A stretch of 64,000 bases of DNA, taken from the NCBI RefSeq assembly GCF_014489115.1, contig NZ_JACTAH010000002.1:744001-808000 (forward strand), read 5' to 3'. Position numbers and translations under genes: made by a program. Shown piece after piece: positions 17,141 to 27,588 of this stretch. Under the pieces are notes generated by a model. It did not search any database, was not told where the DNA came from, and was given only the letters and a program-made list of their open reading frames with translations. This stretch comes from Thauera sedimentorum. GTDB lineage: Bacteria > Pseudomonadota > Gammaproteobacteria > Burkholderiales > Rhodocyclaceae. Positions within the stretch are counted from its first letter, which is position 1; each line of letters starts with the position of its first letter.

Positions 17141-19216
17141 TCAGCGCGAGAGCGCCGCGGGTGCGCCGATGACCAGGCCCTGCGCGTAGTCGAAGCCATA
17201 ATCGGGCAGGGCCTCGCGGAACAGCTCGTCTTCCACCTCGGAGGCGATCGTGCGGATCGACAGGGCGGCGGCCATGCCGCACAGCGCCTGCGCCAGGTTG
17301 CAGCCGGCTTCCAGCCCGTAGGCATCGGCCAGGGTCTTGAGGCTGATCTTGACGTAGTCCGGGCGCAGCTCGGCAAGCAGTGAGCTGGCGTTGCCGTCCA
17401 GCCGCTCGAGGGCCAGCGCGCAGCCTGCCTCGCGGACCAGGGTGGCGAACCTGGCGGTTTCCTCCGGGCACTGGCCGGCCAGCGCCGCCGGTATCTCCAG
17501 CACCAGGCGTTGCGCTTCCACCGCGTGGCGGTGCAACTGGCCGACCAGCGTGTCGAGATACTGGTGCGCGTGGGTCAGCGAGGCCTGGGTGACGTTAAGG
17601 CCCAGGCGGGACAGGGGCTCGCCGGCCACGGTCTGTTGGCTGCCGAGGTGCACGCAGGCGCGCTCGGCCACCCATTGGTCGAGGAGCAGGCCGGAGCTGC
17701 CCGCCCCCAGGCGCGACAACAGGTCGCCGGGCGCCATCGGCGTGTCGCCGCCGTCCCTGATGCGCAGGAGCACCTCGTGCCAGGGCGGGCAGTCCTGCCT
17801 GCCGATGCCGACGATGCGCTGGCCGTACAACTCGAGCTGGGCGAAGGGGATGCCCTCGGGGCCGTCGCTGAGGACGTTGCGGTCGCTCTGCCGGCGCTTC
17901 GGCGCCATGGCGTGCTCGTGTTCGATGACCCGGTTGCGCCCGCCCTTCTTGGCCGCGTAGCAGGCGAGGTCGGCGGCCACCAGCACGTCGGAGGCGCTGT
18001 CCAGCCCGCCGTCGATGCGCACCAGGCCGACGCTGGCGCCCACCGAGAAGCGCCGTCCGTCCCAGTTGAAGCGGTACGCCGCCACGGTCTCGCGCAGGCC
18101 TTCGGCGATGCGCAGGGCCTCTTCCGCCGAGCAGCCGCGCAGGATGAGCGCGAACTCGTCGCCGCCCACCCGGCAGATCAGGTCGTCCGCCCTGACGCGC
18201 TGGCGCAGCAGCTTGGCGATGCGGCGCAGCAACTCGTCGCCCGCTGCATGGCCGCAGGTGTCGTTGACGATCTTGAAGCGGTCGAGGTCGATGAAGCACA
18301 GCGCGCCCTGGTCGCCGGCGCGGCGGGAGGCCGCCACCGCCTCGTCGAGCGCCTGTTCGAAGGCGCGCCGGTTGGGCAGGCCGGTGAGCGGGTCGTGCAG
18401 GGCCTGGTGGGCGAGCTGGGCGGTGGCCTCATCCACCCTGGCCTGCAGCGTCTGGTGGGCGGTGGCGATCGAGCGCGCCATGGTGTTGAAGCCGCGCTGC
18501 AGGGCGCGCAGTTCGCCTATCGCCGCATCGTCGGGCACCGAGATGTCGAGCTGGCCGTCGGCCATGCCGCTCACCGCGTCGGCCAGGCGCACCACCGGAT
18601 CGGTCACCGCCCGCGCCAGACGGGTCGCCAGCACCGCGGTGAGGGCCAGGCCGCCGATGGTCAGCGCCAGCGTGGTGAACAGGATGGCGCGCTTGGCGGT
18701 GTCCAGCTCGCGGGTGTCGAGCTCGACATAGACCCAGCCGGTTTCCACCGGCGCAAGTCGCGCCGCGCTGCTCACATAGCTTGCAGCGAGGTCGTCCACC
18801 GCCAGCGGAGTGGCCATCACCGGCGCGGCCAGGGTCAGGCGCTGGTCGCGGTGGTCGAGCACTTCGGCGCGGCGGGTGGCGAGGATGCGTCCGGTTACCG
18901 CCAGCCGCGGGCGCCCGCTCACCGCCATCAGTTCGCCGGCGCTGTCGTAGATGGCCACCGCGGCCACGTCGCGCTGTTCCAGCACCGCCTGGATCAGGCT
19001 CATCAGCGTGCCGTGGTTGCCGGAGATCACGCCGTATTCGGCCGCCGGGGCAAGGAAGCTGACGATGGCCAGGCCGCGGTCGCGCATAGCGTCGTCGGCG
19101 GCCTGGGTGCCGCGCACCACGAACAGGCCGGCGATGGCGCTGGCCAGCAAGGCGGCGGGGAGCAGCACCACCAGCAGCAGGCGCTGTCGCAGTGAGAGGC
19201 GGCGCAGCATTTTCAT
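17141..19216 (-). CDS. CHASE8-like/HAMP/GGDEF protein with degenerate EAL domain
   Basis: A 691-aa membrane protein. TM1 is at about 12-32, followed by a small periplasmic CHASE8-like domain (LAPAAEYGVISGNH), TM2, HAMP, and GGDEF at about 351-355 with flanking CGHAAGDELL. The EAL region has lost its catalytic set. EVL replaces EAL near residue 480, ALERLDGN stands where DDFGTG is expected, and ASEVED replaces AEGVE. The GGDEF half may be active, and the EAL half is more likely a binding or regulatory module. The ATG overlaps the stop of the upstream binding-protein gene (ATGA), so the two are coupled. Confidence 0.9.
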   Translation of the reverse strand: MKMLRRLSLRQRLLLVVLLPAALLASAIAGLFVVRGTQAADDAMRDRGLAIVSFLAPAAEYGVISGNHGTLMSLIQAVLEQRDVAAVAIYDSAGELMAVSGRPRLAVTGRILATRRAEVLDHRDQRLTLAAPVMATPLAVDDLAASYVSSAARLAPVETGWVYVELDTRELDTAKRAILFTTLALTIGGLALTAVLATRLARAVTDPVVRLADAVSGMADGQLDISVPDDAAIGELRALQRGFNTMARSIATAHQTLQARVDEATAQLAHQALHDPLTGLPNRRAFEQALDEAVAASRRAGDQGALCFIDLDRFKIVNDTCGHAAGDELLRRIAKLLRQRVRADDLICRVGGDEFALILRGCSAEEALRIAEGLRETVAAYRFNWDGRRFSVGASVGLVRIDGGLDSASDVLVAADLACYAAKKGGRNRVIEHEHAMAPKRRQSDRNVLSDGPEGIPFAQLELYGQRIVGIGRQDCPPWHEVLLRIRDGGDTPMAPGDLLSRLGAGSSGLLLDQWVAERACVHLGSQQTVAGEPLSRLGLNVTQASLTHAHQYLDTLVGQLHRHAVEAQRLVLEIPAALAGQCPEETARFATLVREAGCALALERLDGNASSLLAELRPDYVKISLKTLADAYGLEAGCNLAQALCGMAAALSIRTIASEVEDELFREALPDYGFDYAQGLVIGAPAALSR

Positions 19217-20127
19217 TGGCCTTCTCCCCGGCGCAGCTGCTCGAGCAGCGTGGCCTCGTCCGCGATGTCCAGGTTGAGCGCGCGGGCCACCTGGCGGTTG
19301 ATGGCGATGCTGAAGCGGCGCGGCGAGCGCGGTGCCGGCAGCTGCCAGGCGGTGCCGTGCGTGCCGTTCAGCCACTCGCCCAGGTCGCGGGCGACGTCGC
19401 CAGTGGAACTGAATACCGCCGCGAGCGCGCCGGCATCCACATAGGCTTGGGAATAGGCGAATACCGGCCGGCGATAGCGATAGCTGGTCAGCAGCAGGGA
19501 GCGCGCGGCCGAGGGGCTGGACACCAGCGGGTCGGGCAGGGCGAGCAGGGCGTCGTTCGACTCGAGCGTGCGTTCGAGTGCCGGCAGCAGCTCCGCCGGC
19601 GCGGAGATCTGCCGGGCACCGAGCTTGAGGCCCGCCGCCTCCAGCGTCTTGGCGAACCCGGGCTGGAGCGCCGCGCTGTCCGGGCCGAACACTGCGCCGA
19701 CGCGGCGTGCCTCCGGCAGGACCGCACGGATCAGGGCGACGTGACGTTCGACCGGCTGGTCGAGCACGATCGCGGAGAACGGCGCGCCCGGGTTTGCGCG
19801 ACGCAGTGCCTCGAACTGCTGGCGGCCGATCAGCACGCCGAGGGTCGGCCGGCCGGCGCGGGCCGCCATCGCGTCGGCCGCCGGCCCGCCGGCGGCGATG
19901 ATCAACTCGGCACGTTCGAGCACCGCGGCATCCACGCCGTCCTCCATGTTTCCGCCGTCCACGATCTGGTGGCCGCCACCGGCGGTGGCCGCCCGCAGGG
20001 CATCGGCAAACCGCTCATAGGCGCCGCCCTTCTGCGACAGTACCAGCGCGACCTCGTGCGCAGCCGCCTGCGGCACGAGGGCGCAAGCCGCAAGGAGGGT
20101 GATTATCCGGCGAAGTCCGCGGAGCAT
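19213..20127 (-). CDS. PF04392-type ABC substrate-binding-like periplasmic protein
   Basis: A 304-aa exported protein. MLRGLRRIITLLAACALVP plus QAAAHE forms a signal peptide, which fixes the start at 20127. The mature part resembles the ABC_sub_bind (PF04392) fold, with segments such as LIIAAGGPAADAMAAR and PVFAYSQAYVDAGALAAV. No ABC permease or ATPase is nearby. Instead it overlaps a CHASE8-GGDEF gene and follows a TonB-dependent receptor gene, so it probably works as a periplasmic sensor subunit for that signalling protein (inference). Confidence 0.82.
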   Translation of the reverse strand: MLRGLRRIITLLAACALVPQAAAHEVALVLSQKGGAYERFADALRAATAGGGHQIVDGGNMEDGVDAAVLERAELIIAAGGPAADAMAARAGRPTLGVLIGRQQFEALRRANPGAPFSAIVLDQPVERHVALIRAVLPEARRVGAVFGPDSAALQPGFAKTLEAAGLKLGARQISAPAELLPALERTLESNDALLALPDPLVSSPSAARSLLLTSYRYRRPVFAYSQAYVDAGALAAVFSSTGDVARDLGEWLNGTHGTAWQLPAPRSPRRFSIAINRQVARALNLDIADEATLLEQLRRGEGQ

Positions 20128-20275
20128 GTGTTGCAGCCGGTCAAGCGCTCGGGCATGGCAGCTTCCGGTGGATGTTGATGACATGTCCCGGCAGCGTATT
20201 CGCGCCGGATGCAGCCGGCAAGCGCAACACGCGAGCCGTCATGACCTCCTGCACGGCGGACGATGCGACGGGCGG

Positions 20276-22384
20276 TCAGAAATCGAGACGCAGGGAGACC
20301 CAGTGGCGGCGGTCGACCCGGCGCTGCAGGCGCTGTTCATGGTGCGCGCCATCGAGGGACTGCACCGTGTAGGCCAGTTCGCCGCGCTGCGGACCGAGCT
20401 TGAACGGGTGGGCGATACGCAGATCGGTGCGGTTGTATTTGCCTACCTCGGTATTGCGCGTCCATTTCATTTCGCGCACCCAGTAGCGGGCCACTGACAG
20501 GTCGATGCCATACGGCAGTTCCTGCATCAGCAGCAAGGAGCTCGAGCGGCGCGGTGCGGATTCTTCTGCGAGCGCAACGTATCTCTCGAAGGCGCCGTTG
20601 TAGTTGCTGTCCTCGTTGGCGGCGAGGCGAGCGCCGTTGGCGGTGTTTTCGCTCTCGATGCGAATGTCGGCCTGGGCGAAGGCCAGGCGGGTGCCTTCGA
20701 ACGGCTGCCACTTGAGCTGGTACTCATAGCCGCTGATGCGGATGTCCTGGACGTCCTGCACCGTATAGGGGGAGGCAGACAGTCCGGCAGGGATCTCGCC
20801 GGTGCGGATCTTGTGCATCAGGCGGTCGCTGAGTTTCTCGCGGAAATGGCGTACGTCCAGGCTCATGCGCCAGTCGCGCCAGTCCCCCAGATAGGCAAGC
20901 TCCCAGCTGTCCAGGCGCTCCGCAGGCAGGTCGGGATTGCCTTGCCAGTCCGACCTGGCGCTGCCATTGCTCCGCACGTAGAACTGATTGGCGCGGTAGT
21001 CGAGCGTGCCCGCCGTGCGCCAGGCTCGCGCATAGCCGATGCGGACCGTATTCTCCGGCGTCAGGTGAAAGCTCAGGCTGCCGCGGGGAGCGACATGGCT
21101 GCCCGCCAGCGAATCGTCTTCGTAGGAAATGCCCGCATTACCGGTGAACCACTCGTAGGGCTTCCATTCCACGTTGGCGAAGACGCGACCCACGTCGCGG
21201 CTGACCTCGCCCATTCCACGCAGGACGGTGTCCGAGCGGAGTGTGTCATGTCGCCAACTGCCTCCCCAGACCAGACGGGTATCCGCCAGTGGCAGGAAGG
21301 TGTGAATTGCTTCGACCTCGTGGCGGGTGCCTCGGTCCCCGACCTCGTTGACCTTCTGGTAGGCCGGCTCCCGGTCGGGATGAATGTACTCGTCGCTCGC
21401 CCTGTCCTCGCTGTATGTGTAGCGCAGCGAAAAGTCGGCGGTGTCCGAGAAGGTCCGCAACCAGCGCATCTGCAGCCATGTCGACGATTGATCGAAATCG
21501 CGGATGGGGTCCGAAGGCTTCGAGACTCCCGGCTTCACCACCTCGATCCCCGCAATCTTCTCGGTGTCGAGGCGGCCGTTCACCATCTGGCCCCTTATGT
21601 GTCCGAAGTTGAGCTCCAGCGCATCCTCGACGCCGAGTTGAAGATGCGCCTTCAGATCCAGCAGATCGGTCCGGCTGCCGCTTTGCCAATCGGGAATCGC
21701 TTCGGTGATCACGTCGGTGTGCGGATCGAGCCCGTCGTCACCGACTCTCTGATAGGTCAAGCGGAAATTGCCCAGTTCGCCCAGCGGGCCCCCGGTACGC
21801 AGGGTGTAGTCCCGCACGCCCTGGCTGCCATTGTTGGCCGAAACCGAGACGCCGCGTACCAGTGCAGGATCCACGGTGATGATGTTGATGACGCCCAGGA
21901 AGGCGTTGGTGCCGTAGGACGTGGTGTTCGAGCCGCGCACCACTTCGATGCGCTCGATGTCCTCGAGCGCCACCGGTACCAGGGCCCAGTTCATGCCGCC
22001 CCGGAAAAGTGGCGAATGCAGGGACCGCCCGTCGACCAGCACCTGCACCCGCGGCGAATAGTCGTTGTCGTCGGTGATGCCGTGATAGTTCACGCGCGCG
22101 GCCGTGTCGCTTGCGGCAAAGGTCTGAAAGCCCGGCACCAGCCGGAACAGGTCGCTCAGCGCACGTGCGCCGGAGGCGCGGATGGTGGCGCGGTCGATCA
22201 CGGTCACCGAGCTCGGCGCGTCGGCCTGCCGCTGCGGCAGACGGCTGACCGAGGCGACGATGGGGAGGTCGCTGAAGAACAGATCGCCTTCCAGCGGTGT
22301 TTCGGCCTGTGCGGACGCGGCAAGCGTGCCGAGCGTCAGCAGCGCGATGCGGGCCTGGCCATGGCCTGTGCGACGGCGATTCAA
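20276..22384 (-). CDS. TonB-dependent outer-membrane receptor
   Basis: About 702 aa. A plug domain follows the signal peptide (ALLTLGTLAASAQAE), with RLPQRQADAPSSVTVIDR, LFRLVPGFQTF and the block IERIEVVRGSNTTSYG then NAFLGVINIIT. The long beta-barrel ends in a terminal phenylalanine (WVSLRLDF). The TTG at 22384 gives the cleanest signal peptide. A GTG at 22432 would add 16 residues. It sits upstream of the PF04392 protein and the CHASE8-GGDEF protein on the same strand, a grouping that suggests substrate recognition linked to c-di-GMP. The substrate is unknown. Confidence 0.9.
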   Translation of the reverse strand: MNRRRTGHGQARIALLTLGTLAASAQAETPLEGDLFFSDLPIVASVSRLPQRQADAPSSVTVIDRATIRASGARALSDLFRLVPGFQTFAASDTAARVNYHGITDDNDYSPRVQVLVDGRSLHSPLFRGGMNWALVPVALEDIERIEVVRGSNTTSYGTNAFLGVINIITVDPALVRGVSVSANNGSQGVRDYTLRTGGPLGELGNFRLTYQRVGDDGLDPHTDVITEAIPDWQSGSRTDLLDLKAHLQLGVEDALELNFGHIRGQMVNGRLDTEKIAGIEVVKPGVSKPSDPIRDFDQSSTWLQMRWLRTFSDTADFSLRYTYSEDRASDEYIHPDREPAYQKVNEVGDRGTRHEVEAIHTFLPLADTRLVWGGSWRHDTLRSDTVLRGMGEVSRDVGRVFANVEWKPYEWFTGNAGISYEDDSLAGSHVAPRGSLSFHLTPENTVRIGYARAWRTAGTLDYRANQFYVRSNGSARSDWQGNPDLPAERLDSWELAYLGDWRDWRMSLDVRHFREKLSDRLMHKIRTGEIPAGLSASPYTVQDVQDIRISGYEYQLKWQPFEGTRLAFAQADIRIESENTANGARLAANEDSNYNGAFERYVALAEESAPRRSSSLLLMQELPYGIDLSVARYWVREMKWTRNTEVGKYNRTDLRIAHPFKLGPQRGELAYTVQSLDGAHHEQRLQRRVDRRHWVSLRLDF

Positions 22385-22447
22385 TTGAGCCCCTGAGCGT
22401 TCTTGGTTCTTGTTGGAACCGCAGCCTCGCACGGCGCAGGGGGCGGG

Positions 22448-23083
22448 TCAATAGCTTCCGGAAGCGGCCTTGGGGGAGGTGATGACCCCCAATATGACGT
22501 TACGAAACAAGGATATGAGTTTGTCCTTATCTATGTCGGGGTTGCGCACGGCGCGAATCAGCAAGCCGTCATACATGGTGGCGAACAGCTCTGCCATCGC
22601 GTCCAGCCAGGTTTCGTCCTCGTCCAGGCCGAGGATGCGGCGGTGCTCGCGCAGGGTCTCGATCACGCTGGCGCGGCAGCGGAGGTCGGCTGCGCGGACG
22701 ATCTCCGCCACGCGGGGGTTGCGCGCCGCCTCGGCGACGATCTCCACCTTGAGCGCGGCTTCCTCGGCTTCGAGGTTGTCGCGTACGCCGTCCGCAGTAC
22801 AGGCCGCGATGGCCGACAGGATGTCGGGCGCGGCGCGCAGCTCGGCGGTCATCGTCAGCAGGCGGTCGAGGTCCTGCTCGACGATGGCGGCGATGATCGC
22901 TTCCTTGTTCTCGAAGTAGTGGTAGATGTGCCCGGCGCTCATGCCGGCCTCGCGGCAGATCTGCGCGATGCTGGCGCCATGGAAGCCGTTGCGGCGGAAG
23001 CAGTCCCGCGCGGCGGCGAGAATCTGCGCACGGCGTGCTTCGCTGCGCGGTGATTCGCCGGTGGCGTTGGGGGCTGCGGTCAT
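22448..23083 (-). CDS. TetR/AcrR-family repressor of the adjacent RND pump
   Basis: A 211-aa TetR-family regulator with a standard N-terminal helix-turn-helix (GFHGASIAQICREAGMSAGHIYHYF, residues about 34-58) and a longer ligand-binding domain. It is transcribed divergently from the tripartite RND efflux operon that starts at 23255, and two nested palindromes lie in the shared upstream region. This is the classic layout of a local efflux repressor released by the pump's substrates. The inducer is unknown. Confidence 0.92.
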   Translation of the reverse strand: MTAAPNATGESPRSEARRAQILAAARDCFRRNGFHGASIAQICREAGMSAGHIYHYFENKEAIIAAIVEQDLDRLLTMTAELRAAPDILSAIAACTADGVRDNLEAEEAALKVEIVAEAARNPRVAEIVRAADLRCRASVIETLREHRRILGLDEDETWLDAMAELFATMYDGLLIRAVRNPDIDKDKLISLFRNVILGVITSPKAASGSY

Positions 23084-23150
23084 GGAAATCCTCCGGGTCT
23101 GACGTTCGACGTAGGGGTTCGGCGTGCTTGCGACAGATCCGAGGCTAACA

Positions 23151-23184
23151 TAGAATGAGCGCTCAATCTAGAACGAACGTTCTA
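23151..23184. promoter_or_regulatory. Two overlapping palindromic operators between tetR and the RND operon
   Basis: Site 1 (23151-23170) has TAGA/TCTA outer bases around the perfect core TGAGCGCTCA. Site 2 (23169-23184) is TAGAAC-GAAC-GTTCTA. They share two bases, suggesting cooperative or competing binding of the divergently encoded TetR protein. Confidence 0.7.
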
Positions 23185-23254
23185 TCAGAACAATCCCAAC
23201 GGGCATCGCTGACACAACCGGTACCGCCCGCCCCGAACGATGAGAGGTTCCCCG

Positions 23255-24421
23255 ATGCAGATCCATCTTCGCCCAACGCCGGTCGTGCTGGCCGTGGCCT
23301 TGAGTGCCGTGATGCTGACCGCTTGCGGCAAGGGCCAGACCCAGCAGGGTGCGGCCGGCGCGCCGCCCGCGCCGCAGGTGGCGGTGTTCGAAGTGCAGTC
23401 GGAACCGGTGCCGCTGGTGCTGGAGCTGCCGGGGCGCACCGCGCCCTACCTGATCGCCGAAGTGCGCCCGCAGGTCACCGGCATCGTCAAGCAGCGCCCC
23501 TTCCGCGAAGGCAGCGAAGTGAAGGCGGGCGAACTGCTCTACCAGATCGACCCGGCCACCTACCAGGCCGCCTACGACAGCGCCGAGGCCGGACTGGCGC
23601 GCGCCGAGGCCAACCTCTTCGCTGCGCGGCTGAAGGCCGAGCGCTTTGCCGGCCTGGTGCAGATCGAGGCGGTCAGCAAGCAGGCCAACGACGAGGCGCA
23701 GGCCGCCTTCAAACTGGCCGAGGCCGAAGTCGCCAGCGCCCGCGCCGCACTGGCGAAGGCCAAGGTGGATCTCGCCTTCACCCGGGTGAGCGCGCCGATC
23801 CCCGGCCGCGCCGGGCGTTCCGAGGTCACGCCGGGCGCCCTGGTGACCGCCAACCAGGAGCGGGCGCTGGTGACCATCCAGCAGCTCGACCCGATCTACG
23901 TTGACCTCACGCAGTCCAGCGCCGAACTGCTCAAGCTGCGCCGCGACCTGGAAGCCGGGCGGGTGCAACGCAAGACGGCCGACAGCGTGCCGGTGCGTCT
24001 GCTGCTGGAAGACGGCAGCGAGTACGCTGCGGCCGGCAAGCTGGCCTTCTCGGAGGTTTCGGTGGACCCGGCCACCGGCAGTGTGACGCTGCGCGCGGTG
24101 TTCCCCAACCCGGACGGCGTGTTGCTGCCTGGCATGTACGTGCGCGCACGGCTCGAACAGGGGGTGAGCAGCGACGTGGTGCTGGTGCCGCATGCCGCGG
24201 TGTCGCGCGACCCGCGCGGCAACGCCACGGTGATGGTGGTCGATGGCGAGAACAAGGTCGAGGCGCGGGTGGTCAAGGCCGAGCGCTCGTTGGGCGACAA
24301 GTGGGTTGTTAGCGAGGGGCTGGCCCCCGGCGAGCGGGTCATCGTCGAAGGCCTGCAGCGCGTGCGCCCCGGCGCGCAGGTGCAGGTCGCCGGTGCGCCC
24401 GCGCCTGCTGCGGCCAACTGA
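23255..24421 (+). CDS. RND efflux periplasmic adaptor (AcrA/MexA-like lipoprotein)
   Basis: A 388-aa membrane-fusion protein. The signal peptide ends in lipobox LTAC, placing the lipid anchor near residue 25. The order is lipoyl/hairpin domain (LFAARLKAERFAGLV), beta-barrel and membrane-proximal domains (YAAAGKLAFSEVSVDPATGS). It links the inner-membrane pump to the outer channel encoded downstream. The ATG at 23255 has GAGAGG seven bases upstream. An ATG at 23240 is in frame but less well placed. It is the first gene of an adaptor-pump-channel operon. Confidence 0.94.
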   Translation: MQIHLRPTPVVLAVALSAVMLTACGKGQTQQGAAGAPPAPQVAVFEVQSEPVPLVLELPGRTAPYLIAEVRPQVTGIVKQRPFREGSEVKAGELLYQIDPATYQAAYDSAEAGLARAEANLFAARLKAERFAGLVQIEAVSKQANDEAQAAFKLAEAEVASARAALAKAKVDLAFTRVSAPIPGRAGRSEVTPGALVTANQERALVTIQQLDPIYVDLTQSSAELLKLRRDLEAGRVQRKTADSVPVRLLLEDGSEYAAAGKLAFSEVSVDPATGSVTLRAVFPNPDGVLLPGMYVRARLEQGVSSDVVLVPHAAVSRDPRGNATVMVVDGENKVEARVVKAERSLGDKWVVSEGLAPGERVIVEGLQRVRPGAQVQVAGAPAPAAAN

Positions 24422-24432
24422 GGAGCTGAGCC

Positions 24433-27400
24433 ATGGCCCGCTTCTTCATCGACCGGCCCATCTTCGCGTGGGTCATCGCCATCGTCATCATGCTCGCCGG
24501 CGCGCTGTCCATCCTCAGCCTGCCGGTGTCGCAGTACCCGTCCATCGCCCCGCCGGCGATCGCCATCAACGCCAGCTACCCGGGCGCCTCCGCCAAGGCG
24601 GTGGAGGACTCGGTGACCCAGATCATCGAGCAGAAGATGACCGGCCTGGACGGTCTGCTGTACATGAACAGCACCTCGGATTCCTTCGGCCGTACGACCA
24701 TCACCCTGACCTTCAGCGCCGACACCGACCCCGACATCGCCCAGGTGCAGGTGCAGAACAAGATGCAGACCGCGCTGCCGCTGCTGCCGCAGGCGGTGCA
24801 GCAGCAGGGGGTGAGCGTGGCCAAGTCGGCGCGCAACTTCCTGATGGTGATCGGCTTCGTCTCCGAGGACGGTCGCCAGACGGGCACCGACCTGTCGGAC
24901 TTCCTCGTCTCCTCGGTGCAGGACCCGCTCTCGCGGGTGGACGGCGTCGGCGAGGTCACCGTGTTCGGCTCGCAGTACGCGATGCGGATCTGGCTGGACC
25001 CGGCCAAGCTGAACAACTACCGCCTCACCCCGGGTGACGTGCGCGCCGCCCTGCAGGCGCAGAACACCCAGGTCTCGGCCGGCCAGCTGGGCGGCACCCC
25101 GGCGGTGCCGGGGCAGGGCTTCACCGCCTCGATCACCGCGCAGAGCCGGCTGCAGACCGTCGAACAGTTCGAGGACATCCTGCTGCGCGCGAGCGCCGGT
25201 GGTGGCGAGGTACGCCTGCGTGACGTCGCCCGCGTGGAGATCGGCGCGGAAAACTACGGCACCGTGGCGCGCTTCAACGGCCAGCCGGCGGCCGGTGTGG
25301 GCATCCGCCTGGCGGCTGGGGCCAACGCGCTGGACACCGCCACCGCGGTGCGCGCGCGGCTGGACGAGATGCAGCGCTACTTCCCCGCCGGGGTGAAGTA
25401 CGTGGTGCCCTACGACACCACCCCCTTCGTGCGCATCTCCATCCAGGAGGTGGTCAAGACCCTGATCGAAGCCGTGGTGCTGGTCTTCCTGGTGATGTAT
25501 CTCTTCCTGCAGAACCTGCGCGCCACGCTGATCCCCACCATCGCGGTGCCGGTGGTGCTGCTCGGCACCTTCGGGGTGATGGCGGCCTTCGGCTTCTCGA
25601 TCAACACGCTGACCATGTTCGGCATGGTGCTGGCGATCGGCCTGCTGGTGGACGACGCCATCGTCGTGGTGGAGAACGTCGAGCGGGTGATGAGCGAGGA
25701 AGGCCTGCCGCCCAAGGAGGCGACCAAGCGTTCGATGGGGCAGATCACCGGCGCGCTGGTCGGCATCGGCCTGGTGCTCTCCGCGGTGTTCGTGCCGATG
25801 GCCTTCTTCGGGGGTTCAACCGGGGTGATCTACCGCCAGTTCTCGATCACCATCGTCTCGGCGATGGCGCTCTCGGTGCTGGTGGCCATCGTGTTCACCC
25901 CGGCGCTGTGCGCCACCATGCTGAAGCCGGTGGCCAAGGGGCATGAGCACGGGGAAGGGAGTCCGTTCGGGCGCTTCTTCCACTGGTTCAACCTCAAGTT
26001 CCACAACGGCACCCAGCGCTACGAGCGCACCGTGGGCGGCATGCTCCGGCGCAGCGTGCGCTTCATGGCGATCTACCTGGCCATCGTCGTGGTGCTCGGC
26101 GTGCTGTTCGTGCGCATGCCCACCTCCTTCCTGCCGGAAGAGGACCAGGGGGTGATGTTCAACCAGGTCATGCTGCCCGCGGGCGCCACCCAGGAGCGCA
26201 CCCTGGAAGTGCTGAAGAAGGTCGAGAAGCACTTCCTCGAGAACGAGAAGGACACCGTGCGCGCGCTGTTCACCGTGGCCGGCTTCTCCTTCGGCGGCAG
26301 CGGCCAGAACATGGGTATCGGCTTCGTCAACCTGAAGCCGTGGGACGAGCGCCAGGCACCGGGCATGGACGTGAAGTCCATAGCCGGGCGGGCGATGGGC
26401 GCCTTCTCGCAGATCCGCGAGGCCATGGTGTTCGCCTTCGTCCCGCCGGCGGTGCTGGAGCTCGGCACTTCGGGCGGCTTCACCCTGCAGCTGCAGGACC
26501 GCTCGGGCCTCGGCCACGATGCCCTGCTCGCCGCGCGCAACCAGTTCCTCGGCATGGCCGCGCAGGACAAGCGCCTGGTCGGCGTGCGCCCCAACGGCCA
26601 GGAGGACATGGCCGAGCTCGCGCTCGACATCGACCATGCCAAGGCCGGCGCGCTGGGGGTGAGCGTGGCGGACATCAACGAGACCCTGTCCACCGCCTGG
26701 GGTGGCAGCTACATCAACGACTTCCTCGACCGCGGGCGGATCAAGAAGGTCTACCTGCAGGCCGACGCGCCGGCGCGCATGACCCCCGAAGACCTCGGCA
26801 AGTGGTACGTGCGCAACCAGGCTGGCGACATGGTGCCCTTCTCGGCCTTCGCCACCGCGCACTGGACCTTCGGTTCGCCGCGCCTGGAGCGCTTCAACGG
26901 CCAGCCGTCGATGGAGATACTCGGCCAGGCCGCACCCGGCCTGTCCTCGGGCGAGGCCATGGCCGCGGCGGAGGAGATCATCGCCAAGCTGCCGCCGGGC
27001 ATCGGCTACGAATGGTCGGGCACCTCCTACGAGGAACGCCGCAGCGGTTCGCAGGCGCCGGCGCTCTACGCCTTGTCGCTGCTGGTGGTCTTCCTCTGCC
27101 TGGCGGCGCTCTACGAGAGCTGGTCGGTGCCCTTCGCGGTGATGCTGGTGGTGCCGCTCGGCGTGCTCGGCGCGCTGCTCGCCGCCACCGGCCGCGGGCT
27201 GTCCAACGACATCTACTTCCAGGTCGGCCTGCTGGCCACCATCGGCCTGTCGTCCAAGAACGCCATCCTGATCGTCGAGTTCGCCAAGGCGCAGATGGAA
27301 GAAGGCAAGGAACTGGTCGCCGCTACCCTGGAGGCGGTGCGCATGCGCCTGCGTCCCATCCTGATGACCTCGCTCGCCTTCGGCTTCGGCGTGCTGCCGC

Positions 27401-27588
27401 TGGCCATCGCCACCGGCGCCGGCGCCGGCAGCCAGAACGCCATCGGCACCGGCGTGCTCGGCGGCACCATCTCGGCGACCGTGCTGGGCATCTTCTTCGT
27501 GCCGCTGTTCTACGTGGTGATCAAGCGGATCTTCAAGGACAAGCCGGCCGAGCCCGCGCCGGCCGCGCAACCCGGGGAGGCCCGTTGA
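24433..27588 (+). CDS. HAE1-family RND multidrug efflux pump (AcrB/MexB-like)
   Basis: A 1051-aa proton-driven efflux pump with the full-length AcrB architecture: twelve TM helices and two large periplasmic loops. TM4 has the proton-relay pair in [15 protein letters not shown] and TM10 the matching lysine in [14 protein letters not shown], so the proton pathway looks complete. The N-terminus [17 protein letters not shown] is typical of HAE1 pumps. It starts 11 nt after the adaptor gene and its stop overlaps the channel gene by one base. Confidence 0.96.
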   Translation: MARFFIDRPIFAWVIAIVIMLAGALSILSLPVSQYPSIAPPAIAINASYPGASAKAVEDSVTQIIEQKMTGLDGLLYMNSTSDSFGRTTITLTFSADTDPDIAQVQVQNKMQTALPLLPQAVQQQGVSVAKSARNFLMVIGFVSEDGRQTGTDLSDFLVSSVQDPLSRVDGVGEVTVFGSQYAMRIWLDPAKLNNYRLTPGDVRAALQAQNTQVSAGQLGGTPAVPGQGFTASITAQSRLQTVEQFEDILLRASAGGGEVRLRDVARVEIGAENYGTVARFNGQPAAGVGIRLAAGANALDTATAVRARLDEMQRYFPAGVKYVVPYDTTPFVRISIQEVVKTLIEAVVLVFLVMYLFLQNLRATLIPTIAVPVVLLGTFGVMAAFGFSINTLTMFGMVLAIGLLVDDAIVVVENVERVMSEEGLPPKEATKRSMGQITGALVGIGLVLSAVFVPMAFFGGSTGVIYRQFSITIVSAMALSVLVAIVFTPALCATMLKPVAKGHEHGEGSPFGRFFHWFNLKFHNGTQRYERTVGGMLRRSVRFMAIYLAIVVVLGVLFVRMPTSFLPEEDQGVMFNQVMLPAGATQERTLEVLKKVEKHFLENEKDTVRALFTVAGFSFGGSGQNMGIGFVNLKPWDERQAPGMDVKSIAGRAMGAFSQIREAMVFAFVPPAVLELGTSGGFTLQLQDRSGLGHDALLAARNQFLGMAAQDKRLVGVRPNGQEDMAELALDIDHAKAGALGVSVADINETLSTAWGGSYINDFLDRGRIKKVYLQADAPARMTPEDLGKWYVRNQAGDMVPFSAFATAHWTFGSPRLERFNGQPSMEILGQAAPGLSSGEAMAAAEEIIAKLPPGIGYEWSGTSYEERRSGSQAPALYALSLLVVFLCLAALYESWSVPFAVMLVVPLGVLGALLAATGRGLSNDIYFQVGLLATIGLSSKNAILIVEFAKAQMEEGKELVAATLEAVRMRLRPILMTSLAFGFGVLPLAIATGAGAGSQNAIGTGVLGGTISATVLGIFFVPLFYVVIKRIFKDKPAEPAPAAQPGEAR

